Counted from the first letter of the stretch, positions 1-7,599 are shown. The stretch: 8,863 nt of DNA from Candidatus Sabulitectum sp. (GCA_029940175.1 JAOZRM010000070.1:4740-13602), one strand, 5' to 3'. Program-made: numbers and translations. Notes: generated from the sequence alone by a model not told the origin.

Positions 1-1
1 G

Positions 2-232
2 GTTAAAAAATATGTGGGCCTTGGAATACTCTCCCAGGCAGGTGTAGCAATTGGTCTTTCTCTTCTTGTGGCCCAGGAGTTTGCGGAAATTAACTCACCA
101 CAAGCTCAGGCAATTGCAGCTTCAGTGGTTACAACCATCACTGCAACCTGTATTCTCTTTGAGATCGTTGGTCCCATCACAGCAAGGATAGCTTTGAAGA
201 ACGCAGGAGAGATTCCTGACAACAGCAAGTAA
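2..232 (+). CDS. Cation:proton antiporter, C-terminal fragment (runs off left edge)
   Basis: The reading frame is open from base 2 to a TAA at 230-232 with no convincing start, so this is the 3' end of a longer gene. The 76 visible residues form two hydrophobic stretches, one around LGILSQAGVAIGLSLLV and one around VVTTITATCILFEIVGPITA, followed by a short polar tail. The 'QAGVAIGL' segment followed by a final helix with '(F)EIVGPI' resembles the last transmembrane helices of CPA-type Na+/H+ or K+/H+ exchangers, which swap monovalent cations for protons across the inner membrane. The ion-binding Asp residues of such exchangers lie upstream and outside this window, so substrate and subfamily cannot be judged. 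A GTG at 14 is in frame but has no ribosome binding site and would leave an implausible two-helix protein. The next gene starts 15 bases downstream. Confidence 0.7.
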   Translation, partial: VKKYVGLGILSQAGVAIGLSLLVAQEFAEINSPQAQAIAASVVTTITATCILFEIVGPITARIALKNAGEIPDNSK

Positions 233-247
233 AGAAAGGACACAGTA

Positions 248-835
248 ATGTATAAACCAATAGTTTGTGTACTGTTTCTATCACTGCTGTCAGCTACAGC
301 GGCTGATTTCGAATGGAATTCACAGGGAACAATTGATCACCCGGCATACATGTTCGGTACTTCAACCAACTGGGGTGAGTACCATATAACTGTTCTGGAA
401 AACAATACAGGTTCTAATCTAACAATAACTGAACTGGGCTTCTCATGCTCCGGGCCGGGACCTGCAGAATGGCTTGTATGGACAGATGTCACTGGTTTTG
501 CTCCACCGGGGGATCCGGATTCCGCGGAATACAGCGGCACATTCACTCCGCTTGACCCAAATCCTTACCACACTCCAGATGTATACACTGATGTGGATAT
601 AAGCAGCGAAGGAATTGTTTTTGCAAACGGCTCACTGCTTTGTTTTGGTTACGAGAATCCTGGATCAGGTGGCTTTTCCGAGCTGGCAGGCCCCCACGAA
701 ACATGGTCATGGTTCAACAACATCTGGGACGGAGATTCCCAGCACATGACCACAAACTGCATCCAGATCCTTGCCAACTATGCAAGTAGCCTCTCAACAA
801 CAACATTTGCAGGAATTAAAGCAAGCTTCCGGTAA
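248..835 (+). CDS. Small exported protein of unknown function (195 aa)
   Basis: I do not recognise this gene. It starts at ATG 248 behind AAAGGA (235-240), a good ribosome binding site. Residues 1-19 are a clear Sec signal peptide (lysine at 3, hydrophobic core, ATA-A near the cleavage point), so the mature protein of about 176 residues is exported. It has no lipobox and no second membrane helix. The mature part is rich in Gly, Ser, Thr, Asn, Trp and aromatic residues and poor in Lys, which suggests a beta-sandwich-like extracellular or periplasmic protein. Three cysteines remain after processing (67, 132, 171), so one disulfide is possible. The protein ends in a Ser/Thr-rich stretch (181-187) followed by FAGIKASFR, which could be a sorting tail. 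It lies 15 bp after the antiporter gene and may be co-transcribed with it. No function is proposed. Confidence 0.8.
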   Translation: MYKPIVCVLFLSLLSATAADFEWNSQGTIDHPAYMFGTSTNWGEYHITVLENNTGSNLTITELGFSCSGPGPAEWLVWTDVTGFAPPGDPDSAEYSGTFTPLDPNPYHTPDVYTDVDISSEGIVFANGSLLCFGYENPGSGGFSELAGPHETWSWFNNIWDGDSQHMTTNCIQILANYASSLSTTTFAGIKASFR

Positions 836-843
836 AACCTGGA

Positions 844-865
844 AGGGGAGGTGAACACCCCCCCT
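844..865 (-). terminator. Hairpin between convergent genes, probable terminator of the minus-strand operon
   Basis: Arms 844-852 (AGGGGAGGT) and 857-865 (ACCCCCCCT) enclose the loop GAAC. Read on the minus strand all nine positions pair (eight Watson-Crick plus one G-U); read on the plus strand the same position is an A-C mismatch. The structure therefore favours the minus strand and would end the transcript that runs through the patatin gene, 35 bases past its stop. The U-tract is weak: after UCCAGG comes only UUUU. It may also act, less well, for the plus-strand gene ending at 835. A strong GC hairpin in a convergent gap is a usual place for a terminator, but without a proper U-run the call is moderate. 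Confidence 0.5.
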
Positions 866-899
866 ATATCACAAATAGGATTGCTACAGTTATAAGACC

Positions 900-1853
900 T
901 TAGTGTGAGTTATGGGCATTCCAGTTTGCAAGTTGACTTCTTGCTGCCCTATACCCTTCCTCAATAATCTCTTCAGCGTGGTAGAAACCCATGAAATTAA
1001 TATGCTCCAGGTTGGGCTGAATCAGAATGTCCGGGGGATTTGCTTCCAGATTCATAACTGCAATACTTCTTTTCATAATTTTGATAGAGGTCATCAATAT
1101 CTCAAGAATACCCGGGGACGCCCCTCTGGGAATCTTATCTCTGCTGTAAAGCATTCTTGAAGTATCAAGAAAGGAAAGTTTCTCGTTCAACATTGACAAT
1201 GTTCTGTCCACGAGAGCGCTGCTATCCGTTGGTCTTCTCCGAAATTTAGTTGCAGTTACAGGAGCACTCTCCACTCTTTTACCTTCAATTTCGCTGTTCA
1301 GGTCAACTGCGATAACAAAAATTGCTCCCATTTCTTTCACTGTTCTTACGGGAACAGGATTAACCAGGCCGCCATCCACCAGAAGATCCCCGTCTTTCCT
1401 AACCGGAGTGAAGATTCCTGGAATGGAAAGGCTGGCCCTTACTGCCTCGACGATGTCTCCCTTTCTCAGCACGACTTCCGTGCCTGTGGTCAGATCTGTT
1501 GCAAGAATGCGAAGTGGAATAGGAAGGGACTCCATAGAAGTATTGAGCACATACTGTTCAACAAGATTTGTGATCTTCCTGCCGTCAATAAGACCTGATT
1601 TCGGAAGAACAATATCACTGAACATAAGAATCTGTTTCCGATTCAGTTGAAGAGCAGCTTCCTCCATTTCAAGAATTTTCCCAGAAGCATAAACCGCACC
1701 CACCAGTGCTCCTATACTTGTTCCTGCCACACAATCAATGGTTATTCCAGCCTCCTCCAGTGCGCGAATCACACCAATGTGAGCCCACCCCCGTGCAGAG
1801 CCGCTTCCCAGAGCAAGACCGATTTTCCCTGATGGTAAGGAATTACTAACCAT
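900..1853 (-). CDS. Patatin-like phospholipase, RssA/YchK (NTE) type
   Basis: A 317-residue serine hydrolase of the patatin fold, expected to cleave acyl chains from phospholipids or lysophospholipids with a Ser-Asp dyad. The N-terminal oxyanion-hole segment GSGSARGWAHIG is at 16-27, the nucleophile elbow GTSIG at 44-48 (Ser46) and the catalytic DGG at 160-162 (Asp160), followed by NPVPV. ASLSIPGIFTPV (140-151) is the usual family signature before the DGG. A C-terminal part (about 186-317) ends in the familiar F-x-x-AEEIIEEGYRAA helix. There is no signal peptide or membrane helix, so it should act in the cytoplasm or on the inner leaflet. Length fits the RssA group (about 300 residues). The ATG start is preceded by GGAGG nine bases upstream, inside the acyltransferase gene, which it overlaps by 8 bp; translational coupling is likely. 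The exact substrate is unknown. It is the last gene of the cluster. Confidence 0.9.
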   Translation of the reverse strand: MVSNSLPSGKIGLALGSGSARGWAHIGVIRALEEAGITIDCVAGTSIGALVGAVYASGKILEMEEAALQLNRKQILMFSDIVLPKSGLIDGRKITNLVEQYVLNTSMESLPIPLRILATDLTTGTEVVLRKGDIVEAVRASLSIPGIFTPVRKDGDLLVDGGLVNPVPVRTVKEMGAIFVIAVDLNSEIEGKRVESAPVTATKFRRRPTDSSALVDRTLSMLNEKLSFLDTSRMLYSRDKIPRGASPGILEILMTSIKIMKRSIAVMNLEANPPDILIQPNLEHINFMGFYHAEEIIEEGYRAARSQLANWNAHNSH

Positions 1854-2571
1854 CTGAACTGCCCTCCAAATTTCTTTCTATTTCTGCTTTTATCAACTTC
1901 ACTGTTTTCTGCTGTTCCTTTCTGTCCATGCTGCACGCATCAAGTGGCTCTGAAATTTTCACCTCCACCAGAACACCATAGTGTATCCACGGGCTTTCAC
2001 TAAGCCTGATCTTTCTTGTATCAATAATAGTTACAGGTACAATTGGAACACGGGCTTTTGCTGCAAGAAGAACTGCACCTCTTTTGAAGGAACCAAGCTC
2101 CCCTGTTCTACTGGTGGTCCCCTCTGGAAATACAACAAGGGACAAACCGGAACCAAACACTACTGTAGCGTCGTCAATACTGTTCACAGCTTCTCGAGCC
2201 CGTTCACGGTCAACACAGATAAAATGCAGGCGTCGCATTATGTAGCTGTAAACAGGAACTTTGAACATTTCTTTCTTCGACGCGAAAGTTACTGGTACAG
2301 GCAGAACGGTGCTGAGAACAAAAGAATCAAACCAGCTCTCATGGTTAGCCACAAAAATCTGAGGTTTCTCTTTAAGAACATTTTCCATTCCCTTTACCTG
2401 AACCTTAACTCCAGCTGTTTTCAGAAGCAGTGCTGACGCCGTCTTAAGAGCAGTGCTATTACGGAAACGATCAGGTAGGAATACAAGCATTAGAGCAAAG
2501 AAGAGAGCATCAAAGACAAGGACTGTCCACCACACCAGTGTTACTACTAAAGTTCTGCATTTCCCTAACAC
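1846..2571 (-). CDS. Lysophospholipid acyltransferase, PlsC-type (1-acyl-sn-glycerol-3-phosphate acyltransferase family)
   Basis: A 241-residue membrane-bound acyltransferase of the PlsC/LPLAT family, which moves an acyl chain from acyl-ACP or acyl-CoA to a lysophospholipid or lysophosphatidate. Motif I is NHESWFD (76-82; His77 and Asp82 form the HX4D catalytic pair), motif II ends in HFICVDR (116-122), motif III is FPEGTTSRTG (148-157) and motif IV is VPIVPVTI (175-182). One membrane segment lies at about 9-32. The length is normal for PlsC. The chosen start is GTG at 2571 with AAGGAAG eight bases upstream (2580-2586); the only longer in-frame extension has no ATG before a stop. A competing nine-codon ATG frame (2594-2565) overlaps this start. 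The gene follows the beta-barrel gene by 76 bp with no terminator seen, and overlaps the phospholipase gene. It could be housekeeping PlsC, but the context suggests a specialised or remodelling enzyme. Confidence 0.92.
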   Translation of the reverse strand: MLGKCRTLVVTLVWWTVLVFDALFFALMLVFLPDRFRNSTALKTASALLLKTAGVKVQVKGMENVLKEKPQIFVANHESWFDSFVLSTVLPVPVTFASKKEMFKVPVYSYIMRRLHFICVDRERAREAVNSIDDATVVFGSGLSLVVFPEGTTSRTGELGSFKRGAVLLAAKARVPIVPVTIIDTRKIRLSESPWIHYGVLVEVKISEPLDACSMDRKEQQKTVKLIKAEIERNLEGSSDG

Positions 2572-2579
2572 TGTAGTAG
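2536..2579 (-). promoter_or_regulatory. Interleaved inverted repeats over the plsC-type start codon
   Basis: Two inverted-repeat pairs are interleaved. CAGTGTTA (2536-2543) matches TAACACTG (2566-2573), and CTACTA (2544-2549) matches TAGTAG (2574-2579). In mRNA order this is a-b-a'-b', the order of an H-type pseudoknot, or else two alternative hairpins. The GTG start (2571-2569) lies inside one arm and the ribosome binding site begins one base outside the structure. Folding here would affect initiation. The arms are short (8 and 6 bp), so chance is possible. Confidence 0.3.
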
Positions 2580-2647
2580 CTTCCTTTCTTTCATCACTCT
2601 CATCTTCTGCCTCTGTTTTCTGAATTCATGTAGAAATCAATCCTAAA

Positions 2648-3934
2648 CTAGAAACTGGCTCTGACTTTAAGAAACAGATCATCAAGATCACCAAGCTGAC
2701 TGAACATGTTATCGCCTTCACCGTGCAGAACCGAACAACTCACAGTCATCTCAACATTATCAACAGGTTTGTATCTCAATTCCGGAACATATGCTACACC
2801 GTAATTTTCTTCTGGAGCCTCCCAGTCGCTCACGGAGAGCAGCACAGATATGGGTATTATCGTCAGTTTGTCTCCCATGGCATCCTGTTCAACACGGAAT
2901 GCCAGGTAGTCATTAAGATTATCACTTCCCCGTTCATGCAGGAAACCATGAAGCACCTGTGCATTGACATAAACACCGTTTCTGAATGTGTAATCGCTTC
3001 CTGCCACAAAACGGGTGTAGGGATCACTCTCCTGTATAACTACCGAAGGCAGTCCAGGTATTTCGAGTAACACTTCTTCTGGAAGAAAAAGCCCTCCCTC
3101 GCCCCAGAAACCCGCAGAACCGAGGGATCCGGCAAAATCGCCACCTATTACCTGCAGTCTGGGATAAATAAGAGTAATTACAGAGTCCTGAAGCGACAGA
3201 GCCCCTGGCAGGGGAAGATCATCCCTCCCGTAGTAATAACTGAGAGACAGATCAAAACCTCTTGCAAAGGTGGCCAGTTTCACTGCAAATTGCGAAGATT
3301 CTCCCAAATCATTATAGGGTAGTTCATCCTGCTGGGTGAATCCCTCCAGAGAAACACCGGGAGGAAGATCCATCCCTGAAGAGTAGGCTGAAACAAGAGC
3401 CGCTGCATATTCAGGGGGAGGAAGACGGGCTGGAGTAAATGTTGGTATGTAAACACATTCAAAAGTTGCTGATGAAGCATAGTATGTCCCTTTGAACGCA
3501 TTCACTCCCAGGTGATTACCAAAATCCAGCAGCATTTCAAGATCATCCGGACAGATATTGCTTGTAGGGTTGATGCCGTCAGCAGTACCCCAATTGATTA
3601 TCTGACGCCCCAGACGAATATCCATAGAGCTGGAGGGAAATGAATACAAGTCCATATATGCCTCCGAAAGCTCTACACAGGCCATGGAAGAATCTTCTTC
3701 CACATGACCGAACTTTCTCAGTTGCACTTCACTGTACAAACTGTAATCACTTCTGTTTCCGGCAGATAGCTTCAAGTTCAGTCTGCTCTCGTTCCAGGTT
3801 AGTTCAGAACCTTCCAGTACAAAACGATTTCCCGTCTGCAGATAGCCTCCAATATGAAGGTCATCCCCTGCGAACAATGAAGTTGTCAGGATCAAAGAAA
3901 TCAACAGGAACAAAGTCGCTGGCTTAATACACAT
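2648..3934 (-). CDS. Outer-membrane beta-barrel protein, DUF1302-like, partner of the RND exporter
   Basis: A 428-residue exported protein. Residues 1-22 or 23 are a signal peptide (Lys4, long Leu/Ile/Thr core, ending SLFAG). The mature chain shows alternating hydrophobic and polar strands separated by Gly/Asp/Pro/Ser loops, and the last strand ends LFLKVRASF with a C-terminal Phe, the usual BAM recognition signal. The segment DIRLGRQIINWGTADGINP (105-123) resembles the GRQ-x-x-x-WG motif of DUF1302-type and related barrels that are often encoded next to RND/MMPL exporters; family membership is likely but not certain. Expected role: outer-membrane channel or acceptor for whatever the pump and LolA-like protein move. 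The ATG start has GGTGGAG eight bases upstream, and the gene begins 15 bp after the LolA-like gene. The lone cysteines (88, 128, 160) are unusual for an outer-membrane protein; Cys400 is near the end. Confidence 0.8.
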   Translation of the reverse strand: MCIKPATLFLLISLILTTSLFAGDDLHIGGYLQTGNRFVLEGSELTWNESRLNLKLSAGNRSDYSLYSEVQLRKFGHVEEDSSMACVELSEAYMDLYSFPSSSMDIRLGRQIINWGTADGINPTSNICPDDLEMLLDFGNHLGVNAFKGTYYASSATFECVYIPTFTPARLPPPEYAAALVSAYSSGMDLPPGVSLEGFTQQDELPYNDLGESSQFAVKLATFARGFDLSLSYYYGRDDLPLPGALSLQDSVITLIYPRLQVIGGDFAGSLGSAGFWGEGGLFLPEEVLLEIPGLPSVVIQESDPYTRFVAGSDYTFRNGVYVNAQVLHGFLHERGSDNLNDYLAFRVEQDAMGDKLTIIPISVLLSVSDWEAPEENYGVAYVPELRYKPVDNVEMTVSCSVLHGEGDNMFSQLGDLDDLFLKVRASF

Positions 3935-3949
3935 GTATTCAACTCCACC

Positions 3950-4696
3950 CTACTGAAGACGCATAAGATATCGCTGGGAAAATATGTTGACATCAAGACC
4001 TGTATCAACCTCAACATCTGTCATATGAATACTTGTACTGTGTCCGCTGAGCATATCACTCATCTCTCTGTCTATTGCGACCCAGTAACCACTGATCTGA
4101 CGGAGTCCGTTCTGTTCAAGCACCTTCCACAGCTCACCGCTGCGGTTGTAGTACTCGATTCGTGTGGGATAATAGTTGTCCAGCCTGACATACATCATCA
4201 GTTTGCTGTAGTCTGTACTGATGCCTGATTTTGGTGTCAATTCCAGTATGTAAAACTCGCCGTCCTGATCGCTCAAAGCAGGTTCGTACTTTTCAGAGAA
4301 ACGGAAGGAACTCAGATCGTCGTAGCTGAAATCAGTTCCTGCGAAATTCTCATTTTCCACATGAGAAGCTATTCTTCTTATTCTGTCAAATGCAGGAAGG
4401 TAGAGGTAATTCACATCATCAGGAAGGCTGAGAAACCCGATTCCCCTCTGATCCGCCGGGGTAAGAAAGCGTATCAACCGGTAGTCGGCTCCCTTCTGAT
4501 ACATTTCCGTTTCGCGGGTGCTGCGACTGCCACCAGCCTCTACAAGAACCATCTCTACCATTGCTTCCATATCAGGGGCTTCATTAACCACATCATCTGC
4601 CCTGTCGAGGATCTGGTCTGCGGATAAGCTCTGCGCTACAGCTCCATTTACAAATACTAACAGAGTGAACAGTAACGGGTTTATTAATTTACGCAT
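3950..4696 (-). CDS. Periplasmic LolA-like protein ('outer membrane lipoprotein-sorting protein' family)
   Basis: A 248-residue exported protein with a signal peptide at 1-21 (RK, hydrophobic core, AVA before Gln22). There is no lipobox Cys, so it should be soluble in the periplasm. The rest matches the LolA-like family usually named outer membrane lipoprotein-sorting protein: an N-terminal helix around LSADQILDRADDVV (24-37), a beta half-barrel, YLYLPAFDRIRRI (97-109), then the family hallmark GTDFSYDDL (120-128) and a late WKVLEQNG-x-x-x-x-SGYWVA stretch (190-207). Members have the hydrophobic cup of LolA/LolB and are regularly found beside RND pumps, where they are thought to carry a lipid or lipophilic cargo. 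This is not the canonical LolA of the Lol pathway, which has no pump of this kind. The ATG start is two bases after the RND stop, with AAAGGAG inside the end of the RND gene, so translation is probably coupled. Confidence 0.88.
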   Translation of the reverse strand: MRKLINPLLFTLLVFVNGAVAQSLSADQILDRADDVVNEAPDMEAMVEMVLVEAGGSRSTRETEMYQKGADYRLIRFLTPADQRGIGFLSLPDDVNYLYLPAFDRIRRIASHVENENFAGTDFSYDDLSSFRFSEKYEPALSDQDGEFYILELTPKSGISTDYSKLMMYVRLDNYYPTRIEYYNRSGELWKVLEQNGLRQISGYWVAIDREMSDMLSGHSTSIHMTDVEVDTGLDVNIFSQRYLMRLQ

Positions 4697-4698
4697 GA

Positions 4699-7590
4699 TT
4701 AATCTCCTTTCTCATGCTTTGTTGAATTGGTCCAGCGCAAACGCTTCTGGACTGACAAAATCAATGCAGGCAGCAAGGTTAAAGATGCGATCATGCTCAC
4801 CAGCATGGTCAACGCTATTAACCATCCAAACCTTCTGATTGGCAGTAAGTTGGACCATGAAAGCACAAGAAAACCAAGGCCGACTGTTGTTGCATTCAGG
4901 AAAATAGATTTTCCTGTTGTGCTTATCATGGTCTTCATTGCTATTTCTTCACTACCGGTTTTCTTCAATTCCTCCTGGAAACGTGAAGATGCGTGAATGG
5001 CATAATCAACACCGATGCCTATTGAAATACTGCCAACCATTACAGTGGCAATATCAAGTGACACACCGGCAAAACTCATTACACCAAAATTAACGATAAC
5101 AGTGAACAGCAAAGGAAAAGCGATGATCAGCCCCATGAGCGGGGAGCGGAAGCGAAGGGCCATAAGAACAAATATCAGCGCAAACGCAACTACCAGGCTC
5201 AATGACTGGCTACTGATCAATGTACTGTTAAGTGTGGTGAATACAGGCAGCATTCCGGATAGCTGAGCCTGAAAGTCGACTTGATCTCCCTGTACATCCG
5301 CTAACATATTACTGGGAATACCTATGCTGTTTTTTCTTAAAGCCCAGAGGTCTCCCTGAACATCATCCGCAAAATTCTCATTCCACGGCTTCTCGCTCTG
5401 GAAAATGCTCTGCAATTCCGTCTGCCAGACGGCATTCTCAGAGTGATCTCTGATATCAAAAACAAGTGCGCTGGCATATTCAGCCGCAATCATAAGATCG
5501 CCGGGATTATCCTGGTAATACACTTCCGGCACTACCTCTGCAAGAATGATCTGAAAATGCTGCGGAGAGATATTCCCCTGCTCAATAGACTCGATTAAAG
5601 ATAACGCAGCAAGATTTATTATTGAGTCAGAGTCAATGATCACAGGAGCCTGCCACAGCAGATACTCGTTGAATTTTTCATGAAGAACGTCAAGATCCTC
5701 TTCTGTAAATTCCGGGGGGTCCATCAACGCAACATCTCGAAGACTTGCAGTTAGATCTATACTTTCGATCTGAACTTGATTGGCACGTCCTGCAGCATCA
5801 TTTGAGATATTTTCTGCGGTTTCCTGCAGCATATAGTCCCAGACAACAGCCTGTTGGTCCACAGATAACTCATTGTATTCAACTGTAATGAGAGCTGTCT
5901 CAAATTCAGATTCCAGATAAGACTGTATTTTCTCAGTGGTACTGAGAATTGCTCCGCTGTTCAAAGAACTGAACTGAGCATAGATAAGAGCCTCGGTGTA
6001 ATCATCGTTAACCAGTCTGGTCATTATTTCTTCACCTTCAAGCAGGAAAAGCAGATTTGCCACCTGAGACCTGCTTTCAGGTATTGTCCATTTACCGGTA
6101 ATGATGCTGTTCAGTTCTGCAACCATATCTGCCACCGATTGCGTGTTACCCACATCTGAAAGAGATTGTATGTACTTTTCAGCTTTGAGCATCTGCTCCA
6201 GCACCAGAGGTTCACGGATATCACCGGTGATAACCACTTGAAATGGCAGCGAACTGCCAAACCTGTTCTGAAGAAGATCTGATGTCTGTCTTATCTCTGA
6301 GTCATCCGGGAAATACTCCAGCATATTAACTTCAGTTTGCAGCTTCGGTATCTGTATCAGACATACCACAGTCAGAATGATCGCCACAACAATAATTGGG
6401 AATTTTCTGCGCAGTACAAGCTCCGCTTCAAATTTTCCCAGCCATGATCTGGAAAGAGCCGAGTTTGCTGTTTTCTTCTTTGGTTCCTTTAGAGGCAGCA
6501 TTGAAAGTATTGCCGGCAGGAATGTCACAGAGAGAATAGTTGCAATTCCCACACCTATGGCTGTAAACAACCCGAAGTCGGCAATTGCAGTTAAAGTTGA
6601 ACCACCAATAACAAGAGAAAAGAAACCAATCAAAGTGGTTCCACCTGCTAGGAGAATCGGCACTCCTACGTGCTGCAACGCAGCTTGTGTTCCCAGAATA
6701 CTGCCGGATTCTTTGTTAACATCCTCCCGGTACTTGGCTACAAAATGTATTCCATAAGCCGACCCTACAGCCACCAGCACAATTGGTGTAATATTCGAAA
6801 CCATGGACAGTGCCACTTCGGCCCAGCCCATTATTCCAATAGTCCATACTGCTGAAATTATCACAATACCAAGAGGTAAAACAACAGCCCGCAGGCTCTT
6901 GAATCCCAGGAACAGTACCAGTAAAACCACTAGAATAACAATTGGGATCAATCTGCTGATGTCCTGGGTAAGCAGCTGACCAATTTCCTGAACCTGTACC
7001 GGGAGACCACCGTAGTAAATTGAATATCCCCGACTCAAACTGTCTGCACCTGTTCTGATCTGAGTAACCAGTTCAGCATCATCAGCATCGGGATGTGTCC
7101 TGATTGTAATTAAAGTGGTGCGTGAATCTTCAGAGACTAGTTTACCGGCGTACATCTCTTTACCAAGAGTATATTCGCGAAGTGCTTCCAACTCCAGGCT
7201 GTCAGAGGGGATGTTGTTCCTGTCAATCAACCGGGCTATTTCCAGGCCGTAATCGGTATTCTTCATGTCAAGAACATCAGTAAGACTTGTTACACTCATC
7301 ACACCGGAAACCGCTTTACAGTGCTCAGTAATGTCTCGAACTACAGAAAGGGCCTCATTGGTAAATATGTCATCGCCCTCTACTGCAACCATAACAATGT
7401 TATTCCCGCCATACTGCTCTCCCACGTAGTCAAAAAGCATAACGTCGGGATCTTCCGGATTCAGGTAGCTGATCAGATCTGTATTGATTTTTACGCGTAC
7501 AAGACCAAAAACCATGAAAACAGTAAGAATCGCAACTGCAGCGATTACAGAAACACGAAACTTAACTACCAGTTCAGCAAGTCTTTTCAT
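4699..7590 (-). CDS. RND-superfamily exporter, MMPL/HpnN-like, inner membrane
   Basis: A 963-residue transporter with the two-fold RND plan. TM1 is at about 11-31, the first periplasmic loop at 32-212, TM2-6 at 213-365, a basic cytoplasmic linker at 366-395 (KEPKKK), TM7 at 396-414, the second loop at 415-790 and TM8-12 at 791-947. The TM4 signature GSAYGIH is at 276-282 and its counterpart GVDYAIH at 860-866; Asp862 is the likely proton-relay residue and the first half has Ala in that place. The family exports lipids, hopanoids, fatty acids or other hydrophobic compounds using the proton gradient. The second loop (about 375 residues) is about twice the first (about 180), with an acidic, mostly helical insertion at roughly 570-780. 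The ATG start has AGAGG six bases upstream and lies 9 bp after tetR. No HAE-type AcrB features are seen, and no membrane-fusion gene is nearby. Confidence 0.93.
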   Translation of the reverse strand: MKRLAELVVKFRVSVIAAVAILTVFMVFGLVRVKINTDLISYLNPEDPDVMLFDYVGEQYGGNNIVMVAVEGDDIFTNEALSVVRDITEHCKAVSGVMSVTSLTDVLDMKNTDYGLEIARLIDRNNIPSDSLELEALREYTLGKEMYAGKLVSEDSRTTLITIRTHPDADDAELVTQIRTGADSLSRGYSIYYGGLPVQVQEIGQLLTQDISRLIPIVILVVLLVLFLGFKSLRAVVLPLGIVIISAVWTIGIMGWAEVALSMVSNITPIVLVAVGSAYGIHFVAKYREDVNKESGSILGTQAALQHVGVPILLAGGTTLIGFFSLVIGGSTLTAIADFGLFTAIGVGIATILSVTFLPAILSMLPLKEPKKKTANSALSRSWLGKFEAELVLRRKFPIIVVAIILTVVCLIQIPKLQTEVNMLEYFPDDSEIRQTSDLLQNRFGSSLPFQVVITGDIREPLVLEQMLKAEKYIQSLSDVGNTQSVADMVAELNSIITGKWTIPESRSQVANLLFLLEGEEIMTRLVNDDYTEALIYAQFSSLNSGAILSTTEKIQSYLESEFETALITVEYNELSVDQQAVVWDYMLQETAENISNDAAGRANQVQIESIDLTASLRDVALMDPPEFTEEDLDVLHEKFNEYLLWQAPVIIDSDSIINLAALSLIESIEQGNISPQHFQIILAEVVPEVYYQDNPGDLMIAAEYASALVFDIRDHSENAVWQTELQSIFQSEKPWNENFADDVQGDLWALRKNSIGIPSNMLADVQGDQVDFQAQLSGMLPVFTTLNSTLISSQSLSLVVAFALIFVLMALRFRSPLMGLIIAFPLLFTVIVNFGVMSFAGVSLDIATVMVGSISIGIGVDYAIHASSRFQEELKKTGSEEIAMKTMISTTGKSIFLNATTVGLGFLVLSWSNLLPIRRFGWLIALTMLVSMIASLTLLPALILSVQKRLRWTNSTKHEKGD

Positions 7591-7599
7591 TTAAAACCT

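Noticed and set aside
1981..2436. 151-codon plus-strand frame
   Set aside because: It lies entirely opposite the acyltransferase gene, whose HX4D and FPEGT motifs are intact; the plus product is basic and Cys-rich without domain character.
2600..2629. Nine-residue leader frame after the barrel gene
   Set aside because: No ribosome binding site in front of ATG 2629 and no attenuator hairpin; short ATG frames of this size are common by chance.
2572..2647. Possible terminator or promoter separating the pump genes from the acyltransferase gene
   Set aside because: No stable hairpin with a U-tract and no convincing -35/-10 pair was found on the minus strand, so read-through is the simpler view.
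3950..4696. Canonical LolA of the Lol lipoprotein pathway
   Set aside because: The GTDFSYDDL hallmark and the RND neighbour place it in the separate LolA-like sorting-protein family; no lolB or lolCDE genes are nearby.
6377..6757. 126-codon plus-strand frame
   Set aside because: Shadow of the RND transmembrane region; low-complexity Ile/Pro/Arg composition, no start signal.
4699..7590. AcrB-type multidrug efflux pump
   Set aside because: Length is slightly short, the GxxYxxH TM4 motifs are of MMPL/HpnN type, and neither a membrane-fusion protein nor a TolC-like gene is present.
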